This document shows, piece after piece, positions 38,681 through 48,153 of a stretch of DNA of 54,541 nucleotides. Position 1 is the stretch's first letter, and the number at the start of each line of letters is the position of its first letter. The notes under the pieces are model-generated. The model did not search any database. It was not told the DNA's origin and worked only from the letters and a program-made list of their open reading frames with translations. The position numbers were made by a program, and so were the translations under genes. The DNA comes from a virus. The stretch lies in IMG/VR virus record IMGVR_UViG_3300025133_000137, positions 1 to 54,541 of that record; one strand, 5' to 3'.

Positions 38681-39972
38681 TGGCAGAGTCACAGGAGCTT
38701 GTTCTCAAAAGAATGCGGGAACAGGCCGCAAAGAATGCCCTTGAGGCTGATAAGCTTATTAAAGGTCCGCTTGCAGAGGCAGAAGAATGGGCTTTAGCCA
38801 ATCCAGATCCCGAGATAGAGAAGCAAGCTCAACTAGATGAAGCTCCTGGTATTCATTCAGGGGATCTTTCTCAACGTATGTCTACTCCGGAGCAGACCCA
38901 TGAGGCCAAAAAAGACTTCGTGAAAGCTGCTGCGACAGAGGTTGCCGCTAACGCAGCGTTAGGTGGAGCAGGGAAAGTCGCACAAGCTGCTATCGCTTTC
39001 ATCCCAGCCCCCAAAGAATTTGCGCGTCATGGTATTAGCAAAATATCAGCAGCAATTCCCGAGGCTGCGAAGCAGAAGTTCCTGGCTGCCTTAGACGAGC
39101 TTAAAGCCAACAATCCTTTTGCTTACGACAATCAAGTCGAACACTACCAGAAGGTATTGGAACTCGTTGAACGGGAAGAAGCGCGACAGCGGTTATTTGA
39201 GCAGGCAAGCAAAGCTACCCCCGAGGATATTGTTCTAGACATTATTTCGAGTCTGGATGAGGGTCGGCAAAATGGGCTCCACGGTCAACTGCATTTTACG
39301 GAGAGGGAGATCAATCAATTATATAAACAAAGATATAATAATCTTCAGCACGCACGCCTTCAAGATGAGATAAGGCGTCTGCCCGATGACCTAGACAAAT
39401 ACGAGCGCAGGGTGGCTGTAGACAGGTTAGAAAATAGCAAGCGTTTTTCTCAACGAGGTAACACCAAATATCCTGACCTCCTCGATGACGGCGCACCAAA
39501 TCGGGTCTACAACCCTGAAGTCAAAGAAGTTCTAGCCAAACTAGGGCGCGAGGGCAAGATCCGCCTCTTCAGTCGCCCCAGAGGGACCCCTGGGCCCTCC
39601 GTACTTTACTCCCCTCGTACCTACCCCGGACCCGGTGGCATTGAAGGCATTCATATGAATGCCACCGACGACACGGTGGGGGCTCTCACAAGAAAGTCGG
39701 ATCTACTTGAAAAGGACTATTGGTCCCCAGAGAATATATTTAACAAACATCTAAAGTCGATTGATCCCAAGGGTAAGCTGATGGACTATTCTCGCCAAGG
39801 TTCGCCTGCTAAGGCGCGGGTGCTTGATGAAGACATTGTACAGTGGCCATTAGGTGGGGGAAAGTATGGTGACCCCGCACCTCCAGGCTCCTTATCTTTT
39901 CCAGAAGGCTCTCCTGGTGCGTTAAGTCTTGTCGATGACATCCCTGGCGCGTTAAGTATTGTAGACGATTAA
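38680..39972 (+). CDS. AAKNAL-motif protein with C-terminal PGALS(L/I)VDD repeats
   Basis: A 430-residue protein. KRMREQAAKNAL lies at residues 10-21. A hydrophobic Ala/Gly helix (VAANAALGGAGKVAQAAIAFI) lies near residues 88-108. The middle is charged and helical. The C-terminus ends in tandem PGALSLVDD and PGALSIVDD units after a related PPGSLSFPEG. It sits directly before the portal. A membrane-active or ejected cargo protein is possible, but no enzyme motif is seen. Confidence 0.65.
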   Translation: MAESQELVLKRMREQAAKNALEADKLIKGPLAEAEEWALANPDPEIEKQAQLDEAPGIHSGDLSQRMSTPEQTHEAKKDFVKAAATEVAANAALGGAGKVAQAAIAFIPAPKEFARHGISKISAAIPEAAKQKFLAALDELKANNPFAYDNQVEHYQKVLELVEREEARQRLFEQASKATPEDIVLDIISSLDEGRQNGLHGQLHFTEREINQLYKQRYNNLQHARLQDEIRRLPDDLDKYERRVAVDRLENSKRFSQRGNTKYPDLLDDGAPNRVYNPEVKEVLAKLGREGKIRLFSRPRGTPGPSVLYSPRTYPGPGGIEGIHMNATDDTVGALTRKSDLLEKDYWSPENIFNKHLKSIDPKGKLMDYSRQGSPAKARVLDEDIVQWPLGGGKYGDPAPPGSLSFPEGSPGALSLVDDIPGALSIVDD

Positions 39973-39989
39973 AAACGGGGTAACTAATA

Positions 39990-41819
39990 ATGGGACTAAC
40001 AGGGCAGCAGATTCGTGGGATCATCGATACTCATCAGTCTAAGATGCGGCGCGAACGCAACCAGTGGGACAAGTATCGGTCTTGGTATGTGGGTGAGTTC
40101 TGGGGCAATACGCAGGAAGACTTGCCTCAAGGGGCGAGTACTTTTACGGAAACGAACGAGGACGTAACCTTAGAAACAAACTATCCTTATGCTTACATCG
40201 ATACGATGATCGCGAATGTTTGTCCGACAAACCCACAGATTACCGTAAACGCACGGAGGGATAAGTTACGAGAAGCCGCATATTATCGGGAAGCTCTCGT
40301 TAATGACACATTCAATCGGATTAAGATGCATTCTATCGTATGGAATATGTCATCTCATGCCGCGATTTGTGGTCGTTCTTTTTTGAAAGCTGTTTGGAAT
40401 TTTAAGCGTCAGTCTCCGGATTTCTTTTCAGTAGACCCACGCTTTGTTTTCTTTGATATGTCGGCTCAACGGTGGAACGATATTCGTTATCTAGTCGAAG
40501 TTACCGTGCTTACTCGGGCAGAATTTGAGGTTCGGACGAAACGCAGGGGTAAAAAGGATGGCCGCTACAATTCAAAGGTTGCCGACAAGGCTTCGTTTGG
40601 TGGGTATCCTAGTTGGCTACGGGATTATACTAACGACCAATCCCTGTTTAACGATGCCTCTAAAGAAGTCTATGAATGGGTAACTGTTTATGAGTTCTAT
40701 GATTTTGAGGGAGAGGGGAAGTATTACCATTTCCTAGACGATTCGGATGACCCTTTATTTGTAGGCGAGCTTCCTTATCGTTTTATTCGGAACCCCTTTA
40801 CGTGTTTAACTTTTAATGACAACATGTTAGACCTTGGTGGTTTGAGTGATATTAAGTTAATTGCTTCTACACAAGAGAGATTAAACGAGTTAGATACATT
40901 AGAATTATGGCACGCTCAGTCGAGTATCCCGGTAATGATGGTCAATACAGGGCTCGTTGATAATCCTGAAATGATTTTGAATGCTCTTCGAAATGCCACT
41001 GAACCGGGCTCTATGATCGAGATAGCGGGGACTGCTAACGCTCCTCTGCGAGACTTGATCCATACCACACCAACGCCACAGCTTCAGCCTGGGTTCACTG
41101 CTATGAGAGAGCGTGCGGTCCAGATTATTGAGTTTGTACTAGGGATACCCCAGTATAGCCGGGGTGTGGTTGGGGTTACAGACGTAGCAACCGAAGTAGC
41201 TCTAGCCGATACGGCTACTCGAACAAGGAACGGACGTCGAATTCGGAAGCTAGAAGATATTATCCAGCGTGCAGCGGAAGCAATTGTTTCTCTCTATGAT
41301 GAATTCCTTCCGGCTGATAGTCTCTTACCTATTCGTTTAACGGATAGCGCAAAGGTTATTGAGGCAAATCGAGAAGCCTTAAAGCTACGAACGCTGAGTG
41401 AGGAGGCAGAGCAAGGGGCCCTAGAATATGATTACGAGGCAATTGCCTATTCCCCTACGGAAAACCATCGCCTCATACAGCTTCGAAACATCAATCAATA
41501 CCTCCCGCTTCTTATGGAAGCACCTAATGTGGATAAAGAAAAACTTGTAGTCAAGCTGCTCGACTTACTTCTCATGCGGGACCTAGCTATGGAAGCCCAG
41601 CAGGCAGACGCTCAGATGCCTCCCGGTGCAGGTATGGGTCCAATGGAGCCACCTTCTGAAGATACAATGGCAACTGGCGCCCTACCCCCAGGGACACAGG
41701 AACCTCCGACACCCCCCTTCCCCGGTGGTGGCCCAGGTTCTCCAATGCCCTCCGTATCAGATGGGTTTGAAGGAGCAGCCGCAGGGTTTGAAGGCGCAGG
41801 ATTCCCAGGAGCTAAGTGA
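39990..41819 (+). CDS. Portal protein
   Basis: A 609-residue protein. The N-terminus (KMRRERNQWDKYRSWYVGEFW) and the NYPYAYIDTMIANVCPTNPQI region are typical of podovirus portals, as are the stem-like EFVLGIPQYSRGV and a long helical C-terminal domain. The last 60 residues are a Pro/Gly/Met-rich flexible tail. It forms the DNA channel at one capsid vertex and binds terminase. Position after the terminase and size support the call. Confidence 0.88.
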   Translation: MGLTGQQIRGIIDTHQSKMRRERNQWDKYRSWYVGEFWGNTQEDLPQGASTFTETNEDVTLETNYPYAYIDTMIANVCPTNPQITVNARRDKLREAAYYREALVNDTFNRIKMHSIVWNMSSHAAICGRSFLKAVWNFKRQSPDFFSVDPRFVFFDMSAQRWNDIRYLVEVTVLTRAEFEVRTKRRGKKDGRYNSKVADKASFGGYPSWLRDYTNDQSLFNDASKEVYEWVTVYEFYDFEGEGKYYHFLDDSDDPLFVGELPYRFIRNPFTCLTFNDNMLDLGGLSDIKLIASTQERLNELDTLELWHAQSSIPVMMVNTGLVDNPEMILNALRNATEPGSMIEIAGTANAPLRDLIHTTPTPQLQPGFTAMRERAVQIIEFVLGIPQYSRGVVGVTDVATEVALADTATRTRNGRRIRKLEDIIQRAAEAIVSLYDEFLPADSLLPIRLTDSAKVIEANREALKLRTLSEEAEQGALEYDYEAIAYSPTENHRLIQLRNINQYLPLLMEAPNVDKEKLVVKLLDLLLMRDLAMEAQQADAQMPPGAGMGPMEPPSEDTMATGALPPGTQEPPTPPFPGGGPGSPMPSVSDGFEGAAAGFEGAGFPGAK

Positions 41820-42598
41820 TGCCGGAAGATGATTTAGATGCTTTGAGAGCACAAGCGGCTAAAAAAGCCTTAGAGCCATCTGAAGAGCCTCGACGCAAAC
41901 ATTCGTGGGACCTGAATGTCATTAGCCAAGACCCGAAAGACCCACAGAAATCCTTTGCGATGACAGGTTCACCGGGCTCAGACCCTAAGAAGCTTTACGT
42001 AGGGGATTTTACGCCTGAAGGGGATGCTGTTGTAGGCTTTGAAGATCAGGGGATTCGACTACTTCCTGAGCAACCAGGCTCGAAAGAGTATACCCGCTAC
42101 ATGGGGGACAAGGTTCCGACTCCTGCCCCAGACTATGCAGCGATTGCAGCGAAGGTTAACGAAGCATCGCTGGAACAATCGCAGCTTGCTCAGAAACGAA
42201 CCCGCGCCGCCGCAGACGCTATCGAGCGCGCACGAGAGGGTGTCATCACTGAACTCCGGGGCTTCTATACAGGTCCCCCAGGCGGTCAGTGGGGGGATTA
42301 CGAGGCGACTATCAACGCTCAAATTAAGGATGCAGATTTCCCAGACCCCCGGACAGAGGTTGCGGTAAAAAATGCGTTTGATGATATGTGGTCATTACTT
42401 GACGACAGACCGAGGTTGTTAAGTACATCGCAAGAACATCAAGATGGTATTCCCAATCGTATTTATTTCGAGTCTGAAAATGGCGAAAGGTGGGAGTGGG
42501 TTTATAATGATGGACAGGTTGAAGCTCATCGAGCAGATGAGGATGAGGTGCCCCAAAGGGGAGCTATGCCGGATTTTTCAGGGCTCGAACCAATGTAG
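41819..42598 (+). CDS. AAKKAL-motif hypothetical protein
   Basis: A 259-residue protein starting MPEDDLDALRAQAAKKALE. I chose ATG 41819 because GGAG precedes it and it overlaps the portal stop (TGATG); a GTG 3 bases earlier is less likely. The motif lies at residues 6-18. The rest is acidic and mixed, with a helical middle and a strand-rich NRIYFESENGERWEWVYNDG near residue 220. No family recognised. Confidence 0.65.
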   Translation: MPEDDLDALRAQAAKKALEPSEEPRRKHSWDLNVISQDPKDPQKSFAMTGSPGSDPKKLYVGDFTPEGDAVVGFEDQGIRLLPEQPGSKEYTRYMGDKVPTPAPDYAAIAAKVNEASLEQSQLAQKRTRAAADAIERAREGVITELRGFYTGPPGGQWGDYEATINAQIKDADFPDPRTEVAVKNAFDDMWSLLDDRPRLLSTSQEHQDGIPNRIYFESENGERWEWVYNDGQVEAHRADEDEVPQRGAMPDFSGLEPM

Positions 42599-42606
42599 GA
42601 GAGACA

Positions 42607-42999
42607 ATGCCGTTATATGATATTAAATGTTTAAGCTGTGAGCAGAGAACCAATGACATCTTCTTCCGACTCAACGACACTATCATCTGCCCCACCTGTG
42701 GCGAAGGTGCTCGTACTATTATCGGTCCCGTTCTTACTATTGGCCCTATGCCGTCAAAACCGCTCAAGATGGAATCCATTGGGCGCGAGTTCACATCTAA
42801 TAGCGAGCTTAGGGCGTATAAGGAAGCTAACCCAGATTTAGCTTTTCATTCTAAGGATGATACGAGTTGGCGCAACCATGTAGATATGGCAAGAAATAAA
42901 ACAGAAAGAAAAGCAAAGCTACAGGGTTTCAGTGATAGGGCAGATAAAAAGGCATATTTGCGGAAAGAAAGGAAGAAGAAGCAGGAGCTATCGAATTGA
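42607..42999 (+). CDS. FmdB-like zinc-ribbon protein
   Basis: A 130-residue protein. MPLYDIKCLSCEQ...ICPTCGEGAR is the zinc ribbon of FmdB-type putative regulatory proteins, with C8, C11 and a second CxxC pair near residue 30. The C-terminal half is strongly basic (KTERKAKLQGFSDRADKKAY). Such ribbons are often found in phage structural operons near the capsid, where their role is unclear. AGGAGAGACA precedes the ATG. Confidence 0.78.
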   Translation: MPLYDIKCLSCEQRTNDIFFRLNDTIICPTCGEGARTIIGPVLTIGPMPSKPLKMESIGREFTSNSELRAYKEANPDLAFHSKDDTSWRNHVDMARNKTERKAKLQGFSDRADKKAYLRKERKKKQELSN

Positions 43000-43041
43000 T
43001 TTTTGGTTATCTTTTGAGTAAAACAATGGGGGGAGATGTCC

Positions 43042-43302
43042 ATGCATGACGGGTCTTGTCCAATGTCGGGAGAAGTTGAGGTTGAAACCAAAGAACAGGT
43101 TTCCTCCTCAGATCCCCTTCAAGAGATTCTTGATAATCCTCCTGCAAACCCAGAAGAATTTATGGCTAGGCTAAAAGAAAGCGGCTATGAATTAAAACCA
43201 ATCGTACAGCAGCGGGAGAGTTTCTTACCTCCTCAACCTAAAATGGTAGTTATTCGATTGGACGCAGCCAAAAATGCTTTAAAGGGACAACCGCATGAGT
43301 GA
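43042..43302 (+). CDS. Small acidic protein ending in LDAAKNALKGQ
   Basis: An 86-residue protein starting MHDGSCPMSGEVE. I chose ATG 43042 because GGGGGAG lies about 7 bases upstream; the ATG at 43036 is too close to it. The C-terminus has VIRLDAAKNALKGQPHE, the shared motif. It overlaps the scaffold candidate by 8 bases. Function unknown. Confidence 0.6.
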   Translation: MHDGSCPMSGEVEVETKEQVSSSDPLQEILDNPPANPEEFMARLKESGYELKPIVQQRESFLPPQPKMVVIRLDAAKNALKGQPHE

Positions 43303-44158
43303 AACACCAGAAGTAGCAGCCCCAGTAGCCGAAGCACCGGCAGTTGCGGCACCGGCAGCGGCTGCACCAGCGGCTCCTGCGGCTGAAGTTGACGCTTCTG
43401 CTTCTTCTAGTGAGGCCCCTGTTGCTAGTGAGTCAGCGGTTACGCATGAATCGTTCGATTGGGATGGGTGGGAAGGTAGCTCCGAAACTTTTCCAGAAGA
43501 TATTAGGCCATGGGCAGATAAGATTTCTTCGCATTATACTCAATACAATGAGATTCTAAAGAAGAATCATCATAATCTGAAAGAGCTTTATGATTCTATT
43601 TTGACTGGCTCGGAAGATCCCCGTATTAAAGAGTTTGAAGAAAGTAGAACTAGCTGGGACGCAGAAAAAGCTGATTTTCTTGCGAAGCAAGAAGAACTTC
43701 AGAACGGCTGGGATACAACAAAACAGAACTATGAGGCTTACGAGCAGGCTGTTTATAAATATCATGTTGATAAAGCAGAGAAGCAACTAGAGGTCTTCGT
43801 AGGTGCGCGTCCTGAAATCTTAAAGGATGAAGCTAAGTATAAACTTTTTTCAGAACTTCTTGATGAGAGATGGGATCTAGATTCGGCGGATAAAATTCTA
43901 AAAATGTCCCCGGAAGCTGCTACGATTGCCCGAAAGGCTAAATCGGAGGGTGTTCCCGCTTCTTACGCTATTAAATTTGCAGAGAAAGCTCCCCCCCAGG
44001 TGCAAAAACCGCAACCTCGTCCCGCAGCTACAATCACGTCGGGTGCCGTTAGTCGGACTACCCCACATGCTTCTAGCAGAGGGATGGGTGACGCAAAGTC
44101 TTTGGAAGAAAGTAGGGCTATGGCATCCGCTAGAGCTTTAAAATTACACAAACGATAG
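43295..44158 (+). CDS. Putative scaffolding protein
   Basis: A 287-residue protein directly before the major capsid gene. Residues 1-45 are an Ala/Pro/Glu-rich disordered arm. The middle is a long charged helical region (EFEESRTSWDAEKADFLAKQ). The C-terminus is basic and helical (GDAKSLEESRAMASARALKLHKR), as expected for the capsid-binding end of a scaffold. Position, composition and size fit; no direct homology is claimed. Confidence 0.7.
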   Translation: MSETPEVAAPVAEAPAVAAPAAAAPAAPAAEVDASASSSEAPVASESAVTHESFDWDGWEGSSETFPEDIRPWADKISSHYTQYNEILKKNHHNLKELYDSILTGSEDPRIKEFEESRTSWDAEKADFLAKQEELQNGWDTTKQNYEAYEQAVYKYHVDKAEKQLEVFVGARPEILKDEAKYKLFSELLDERWDLDSADKILKMSPEAATIARKAKSEGVPASYAIKFAEKAPPQVQKPQPRPAATITSGAVSRTTPHASSRGMGDAKSLEESRAMASARALKLHKR

Positions 44159-44167
44159 GGGGAGACA

Positions 44168-45232
44168 ATGGCTATTTCGCCTGATGTCCTAGCAACTGCG
44201 CTCCAGGAGTTGATGCCAAGTTACTCCGAACTTTTTGTTCAATGGCATCCAGTCCTAGAGAAATTAGTAAATAAAGGGAATCTCTCACGAGAAACCCTAC
44301 AGGGTCCGTGGCGTGAATTTGCCGTTGTAACTGATGGTCCTGGTGATGTTACTCAAGTACTCACTGGTTCAGAGGTTATTGCCGGTGGTCGTCGTCAGAA
44401 TGCGGTTCGAGGTAATACATATGCACCTCGTTTAATTTATGCATTCGATGTTCCTGGTAAGGACTTGGCCGAAGCTAACGGGGAGATGGACCTTGCAAAG
44501 ATCCTGAAGAACTACCCTGAGCTTGCGCTTAGTGACTTCCATGAACGGATTGCAGACCAAATGGGAACAGGAAACGGCCTCAACGTGGGTGGTTTTCTTA
44601 CGCTTAATGGTGACGCCACCTATAACCCAGATGGTATTGCTCGTAACGGTGCATTCGAGTTTGCGGCCCCTGCGGCGCAGGTTCTGCCTCGATTTGGCCT
44701 TAACCCAGGAACAGTACCCGGTTGGGTTAACCAGTACGGCCAGATTACTTCGTTTGCTGTGGACGGTAAGTCTACAATGCGTCGTGTTTATTATGCCTGT
44801 TCTCGTCAAGGGAAAACATTGGGTCCAGTTGACCTACTTCTCGGTGATGAGGAAAGCTATCTTAACTACATTGAAGACTTGGACGATCAGGTTCGGGTAA
44901 GCAAAGTAGAAGGGGATAAGGCTCCTGCTAATGTCCGACAGGGGACAAAGTTCCTCGATGCGGATTATTACCTGGAAGACTCCATTGTCCCGGCACTCTT
45001 TAACGGTGGTGCAGGAAGAGATGGTGTCATCTACATGATGAAGACCGGCACTTGGCACGCATACACCCTCGGTCATGATGCGAATCGTGAAACGAAAGGT
45101 GACTTTGCAGTAAGAGGCCCGTTCCGTATTCCGGAACAAGACCTCTGGCGTTATGAAATTGTACTCATGATGGGTATGCACACCACTCAACTTCGAGCCA
45201 ACGGCTGTATTGAAGGCGGCTCCATCCCATAG
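44168..45232 (+). CDS. Major capsid protein
   Basis: A 354-residue protein. It has an N-terminal helical arm, a Gly/Asn-rich beta section (GNTYAPRLIYAFDVPGKDL) and a C-terminal domain (VIYMMKTGTWHAYTLGHDANRETK) resembling podovirus capsid proteins. It follows the scaffold candidate by 9 bases, with GGGGGAG before the ATG. Capsid identity is inferred from size, position and composition; the fold is likely HK97-type. Confidence 0.82.
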   Translation: MAISPDVLATALQELMPSYSELFVQWHPVLEKLVNKGNLSRETLQGPWREFAVVTDGPGDVTQVLTGSEVIAGGRRQNAVRGNTYAPRLIYAFDVPGKDLAEANGEMDLAKILKNYPELALSDFHERIADQMGTGNGLNVGGFLTLNGDATYNPDGIARNGAFEFAAPAAQVLPRFGLNPGTVPGWVNQYGQITSFAVDGKSTMRRVYYACSRQGKTLGPVDLLLGDEESYLNYIEDLDDQVRVSKVEGDKAPANVRQGTKFLDADYYLEDSIVPALFNGGAGRDGVIYMMKTGTWHAYTLGHDANRETKGDFAVRGPFRIPEQDLWRYEIVLMMGMHTTQLRANGCIEGGSIP

Positions 45233-45255
45233 GGATGATTTAAAGGAGGTTTATT

Positions 45256-45858
45256 ATGTCACGTACAGCTATGGGGATTGACCATCTCACTGCAACAGGT
45301 CAACCAGACCCACTTAACCCAGGCGCAGATCTGCCAGTCCCGGTAACCGCTGCGATTGGTCGGTTTGCACAGGCACCACTTGGATTTATCCATGTAGAGC
45401 CTGCAAGCCAGAATCCAATCGATTTTGGAGGGGGCCCTATTCCAGTTAATAACTCTGGTGCGGGTGATGAAGAGTGGATCTATGTATTCAACTCAAGTGG
45501 TGCTCCTATATTGCCTGGAGCACTTTGTCAGCGCGAACTGCTTACCGGGGTCCCAGGGCCACCCGGACTTCCAGTTTGTTTTGCTACAACTGTGATAGCT
45601 GCTCCGGCAAGCGAACGCATAGTTCTTGGCGTAGCTCAATACCCCATTCCGGCTGGTTTCTTCGGTTTTCTTCTACGGAAAGGGGCAGCTGAGGTAGTCT
45701 ACACCGCGCCGACGATTGGTGGTCTTCCCATTATCCCGACCGCAGCGGGAGTTCCCGGATTAAGCGACGAGGGTGTTATTGGTCAGCCTGGGTTTGGGAT
45801 TACGACAGCTATCGCGGCTCCTGGTCCTGGCATGGCTATTATAGATTGTTCTGGCTAA
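45256..45858 (+). CDS. Capsid decoration-like protein
   Basis: A 200-residue protein, Gly/Pro/Ala-rich and beta-like, without catalytic motifs. It follows the capsid gene with AAAGGAGG. The stretch ERIVLGVAQYPIPAGFFGFLLRKGAAEVV resembles head decoration/DUF2190-type repeats, and a related pattern occurs in the 10869 protein. It probably decorates or stabilises the capsid. Confidence 0.62.
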   Translation: MSRTAMGIDHLTATGQPDPLNPGADLPVPVTAAIGRFAQAPLGFIHVEPASQNPIDFGGGPIPVNNSGAGDEEWIYVFNSSGAPILPGALCQRELLTGVPGPPGLPVCFATTVIAAPASERIVLGVAQYPIPAGFFGFLLRKGAAEVVYTAPTIGGLPIIPTAAGVPGLSDEGVIGQPGFGITTAIAAPGPGMAIIDCSG

Positions 45859-45881
45859 AAGCTTGAAAGGGAAAGGGGCGG

Positions 45882-47882
45882 ATGAACCTTGCTGAAATCC
45901 GGACGAGGATCTTTAATCAGATTGACTGGGCTCCAACTACCAGTTCTGAAGCGGTAACTCGTACCAATGGTTTTATTAATCGTGCTTACGAACAACTCTG
46001 TTTAGAGGCCCCTTTCTGTTTCTTTGAGTCAGAGGTTAAACTTTCGACTCTACCCGATGTCCTTTCAAATGACGAGTGCAGTACGGCAAATGGGATTAAT
46101 CCTATTTTAGTACCGGTTATTGAGGCGTCGGGTATCGGTATTGCAGACCGTCTTACCTTTGGGACTCAGACCCCCAGCATGATTGCCACTCAGAGAAATG
46201 CGGACGAACAAGCCGATACTGCTGGGGTATTACCTGTTGGTGCGAATACCACCCAGGATACAAATGAAAGTATTCGTTCATGGGCCCCCAATCCTTGGGT
46301 TTTGACCTGGAACTTCGCAGCTTCTGCTGCGCTCTGGCAACAGTTTGTGGCTGCTGGTGGCGTCGTACCTCCGATTGATGGCTCGTGGGATGGTAGGAAT
46401 ATCGATCTCTATGGACCTGATGGGAAATGGCATACGAATCGAATTCGGGAGGTTTGGTTTGAGGCGCAGGCAGTTGAGGGATTTCCTGATATGCTTAGTT
46501 ATTGGATTGTTTTATGGAATCCTTTTCCGATTGAACAATTTGATTACAGCACAACTACGTTTAAGTACCGTGTCTATACGGAGAATTACTATTTTCCTGA
46601 TGATATGATTAAGGCTCATTCTGTTGTCATTAATGATGATCAGCGTACTTATCCTGTGGATATAATTCTTCAGGAAGAAGCGGAACAGTTCTCGCTGACA
46701 GATCATTTTGAGATGGCGAGTGGTATACCTTCTGTTGCTTATCGTAGATCCCACTTCCAGTTACCTGCCCCAAATACAGCTCCTATTGCTAGTCTTAACG
46801 TTTGGGAGTCTTCAAATATCCATTGGCATGGTCCTGAGCCTGCGGGTACGTTTAGTTATCTCGTTACTTACTGTATTGGATCTAGAAACTTATATAATCG
46901 AAATCCGGGCCCAGGCATGTTCGATGAAGACTATACGAATAATTTCCTCCAGAATGGTCGTAATACCTTTTTCGGAGTTTGGCCTTACTATGAACCCACA
47001 ACCCCAGGGGAAACTTCAGGTAATGTAGTTCCCTGGCATCCTTCTTCCAATCGTTTTCGAGAGCCCCTATGGGAATCTGCTCCGTCACCCATCTCGTCTC
47101 TGGTTACGGTAAGGCTTGACCCAGAAGGGGGTGTCGGTACTAATGAGGCGGTAACTCTCCAAGTTCCAAACATTGCTTTCATGCTTGGGATGCTTGGATC
47201 AGGGCTGTATGAAGATGATTCCCATCTCACACGTTCTTTCCGGCGTCCCTTTGCGGATCACTGTGGAGTTCGGATTCGGATTTATCGACGGAGGCACACA
47301 CAGGACTGGACAAACTATGAAATTCTGCGGGCGGCTGCCCCGCCCCATCTAGAAGGGGCGACTTATACTTCTCTTGAAGTTGATGGCGTTCTACAAGCTC
47401 CTTCTGGCCACATTGAAATCTCAGATGCATATTATTTACTGGCCGAGATGCAGGTTACCGACTCGAATAGGGGGATTTACATCGACGATGGGCAGGTACA
47501 TCCTGACTATAATCGAAGGCTGAGAGATGTTCATGGTTATCAATCAATGGGCCTTTATCCTATTCCCGATAAGACTTATAATTTCAAAGTCCGCTGTCTG
47601 CGCCGCCCACCAAAGCTCATTGACGATCAAGATGTCCCTCTTGTCCATGCTGAAGCCTGTAATGCTTTAATTGACTTAGCTGCTTCTTATTGGTATGAAG
47701 CAGAAGGCGTACCCGAGATGGCTAGGCAGATGCGAGAGCGCTATGATAGGGGCATTTTTGATTTAAAGAAGAGATATGGTAACCTACAGAGCCAAGCGAA
47801 CCCCCATCTTAAACGCCTTTCAAGAGCGAAAGCAGGGTTCAGGCGGACACGTCCTTTGCGTAAGTGGTGGACACTACCTTAA
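45882..47882 (+). CDS. Tail adaptor / tail tubular protein A-like
   Basis: A 666-residue protein. The N-terminus (MNLAEIRTRIFNQIDWAP, then TNGFINRAYEQLCLEAPF) matches gp11/gp4-type podovirus adaptor proteins that sit under the portal. The C-terminus (VPLVHAEACNALIDLAASYWYEAEG, then RMRERYDRGIFDLKKRYG) is typical too. Large beta-rich insertions in the middle make it about three times longer than T7 gp11, so extra domains are present and may be exposed. Confidence 0.75.
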   Translation: MNLAEIRTRIFNQIDWAPTTSSEAVTRTNGFINRAYEQLCLEAPFCFFESEVKLSTLPDVLSNDECSTANGINPILVPVIEASGIGIADRLTFGTQTPSMIATQRNADEQADTAGVLPVGANTTQDTNESIRSWAPNPWVLTWNFAASAALWQQFVAAGGVVPPIDGSWDGRNIDLYGPDGKWHTNRIREVWFEAQAVEGFPDMLSYWIVLWNPFPIEQFDYSTTTFKYRVYTENYYFPDDMIKAHSVVINDDQRTYPVDIILQEEAEQFSLTDHFEMASGIPSVAYRRSHFQLPAPNTAPIASLNVWESSNIHWHGPEPAGTFSYLVTYCIGSRNLYNRNPGPGMFDEDYTNNFLQNGRNTFFGVWPYYEPTTPGETSGNVVPWHPSSNRFREPLWESAPSPISSLVTVRLDPEGGVGTNEAVTLQVPNIAFMLGMLGSGLYEDDSHLTRSFRRPFADHCGVRIRIYRRRHTQDWTNYEILRAAAPPHLEGATYTSLEVDGVLQAPSGHIEISDAYYLLAEMQVTDSNRGIYIDDGQVHPDYNRRLRDVHGYQSMGLYPIPDKTYNFKVRCLRRPPKLIDDQDVPLVHAEACNALIDLAASYWYEAEGVPEMARQMRERYDRGIFDLKKRYGNLQSQANPHLKRLSRAKAGFRRTRPLRKWWTLP

Positions 47883-47894
47883 TCCCAGGAGTTA

Positions 47895-48143
47895 GTGATG
47901 GATTTTATTTGCGGTGCAATCTACCGAGTTAAAAACGAGCCAGAATCATACGGAATGATGCTAGCAACGGAGATGAAGAATGGAATATCCCACGGGCTAT
48001 TCCAACGCTTCGGTCACGCTCCTATGCGGATTAACAATGATTACAATGGCGGGATGGATCTCGAACTCGTTTCAGTTCCAGGTGCCCAGACTACACCCAC
48101 GAAAAAACCAGGTCGGAAAAAGCGTCTTGCCTTAGAGAAATAA
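47895..48143 (+). CDS. Small hypothetical protein between adaptor and tail tube
   Basis: An 82-residue protein. Mixed N-terminus (MDFICGAIYRVKNEPESYG) and basic C-terminus (KKPGRKKRLALEK). Good ribosome site (CCCAGGAG) before the ATG. It sits between two large tail genes. Function unknown. Confidence 0.62.
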   Translation: MMDFICGAIYRVKNEPESYGMMLATEMKNGISHGLFQRFGHAPMRINNDYNGGMDLELVSVPGAQTTPTKKPGRKKRLALEK

Positions 48144-48153
48144 GGGGGATGTT

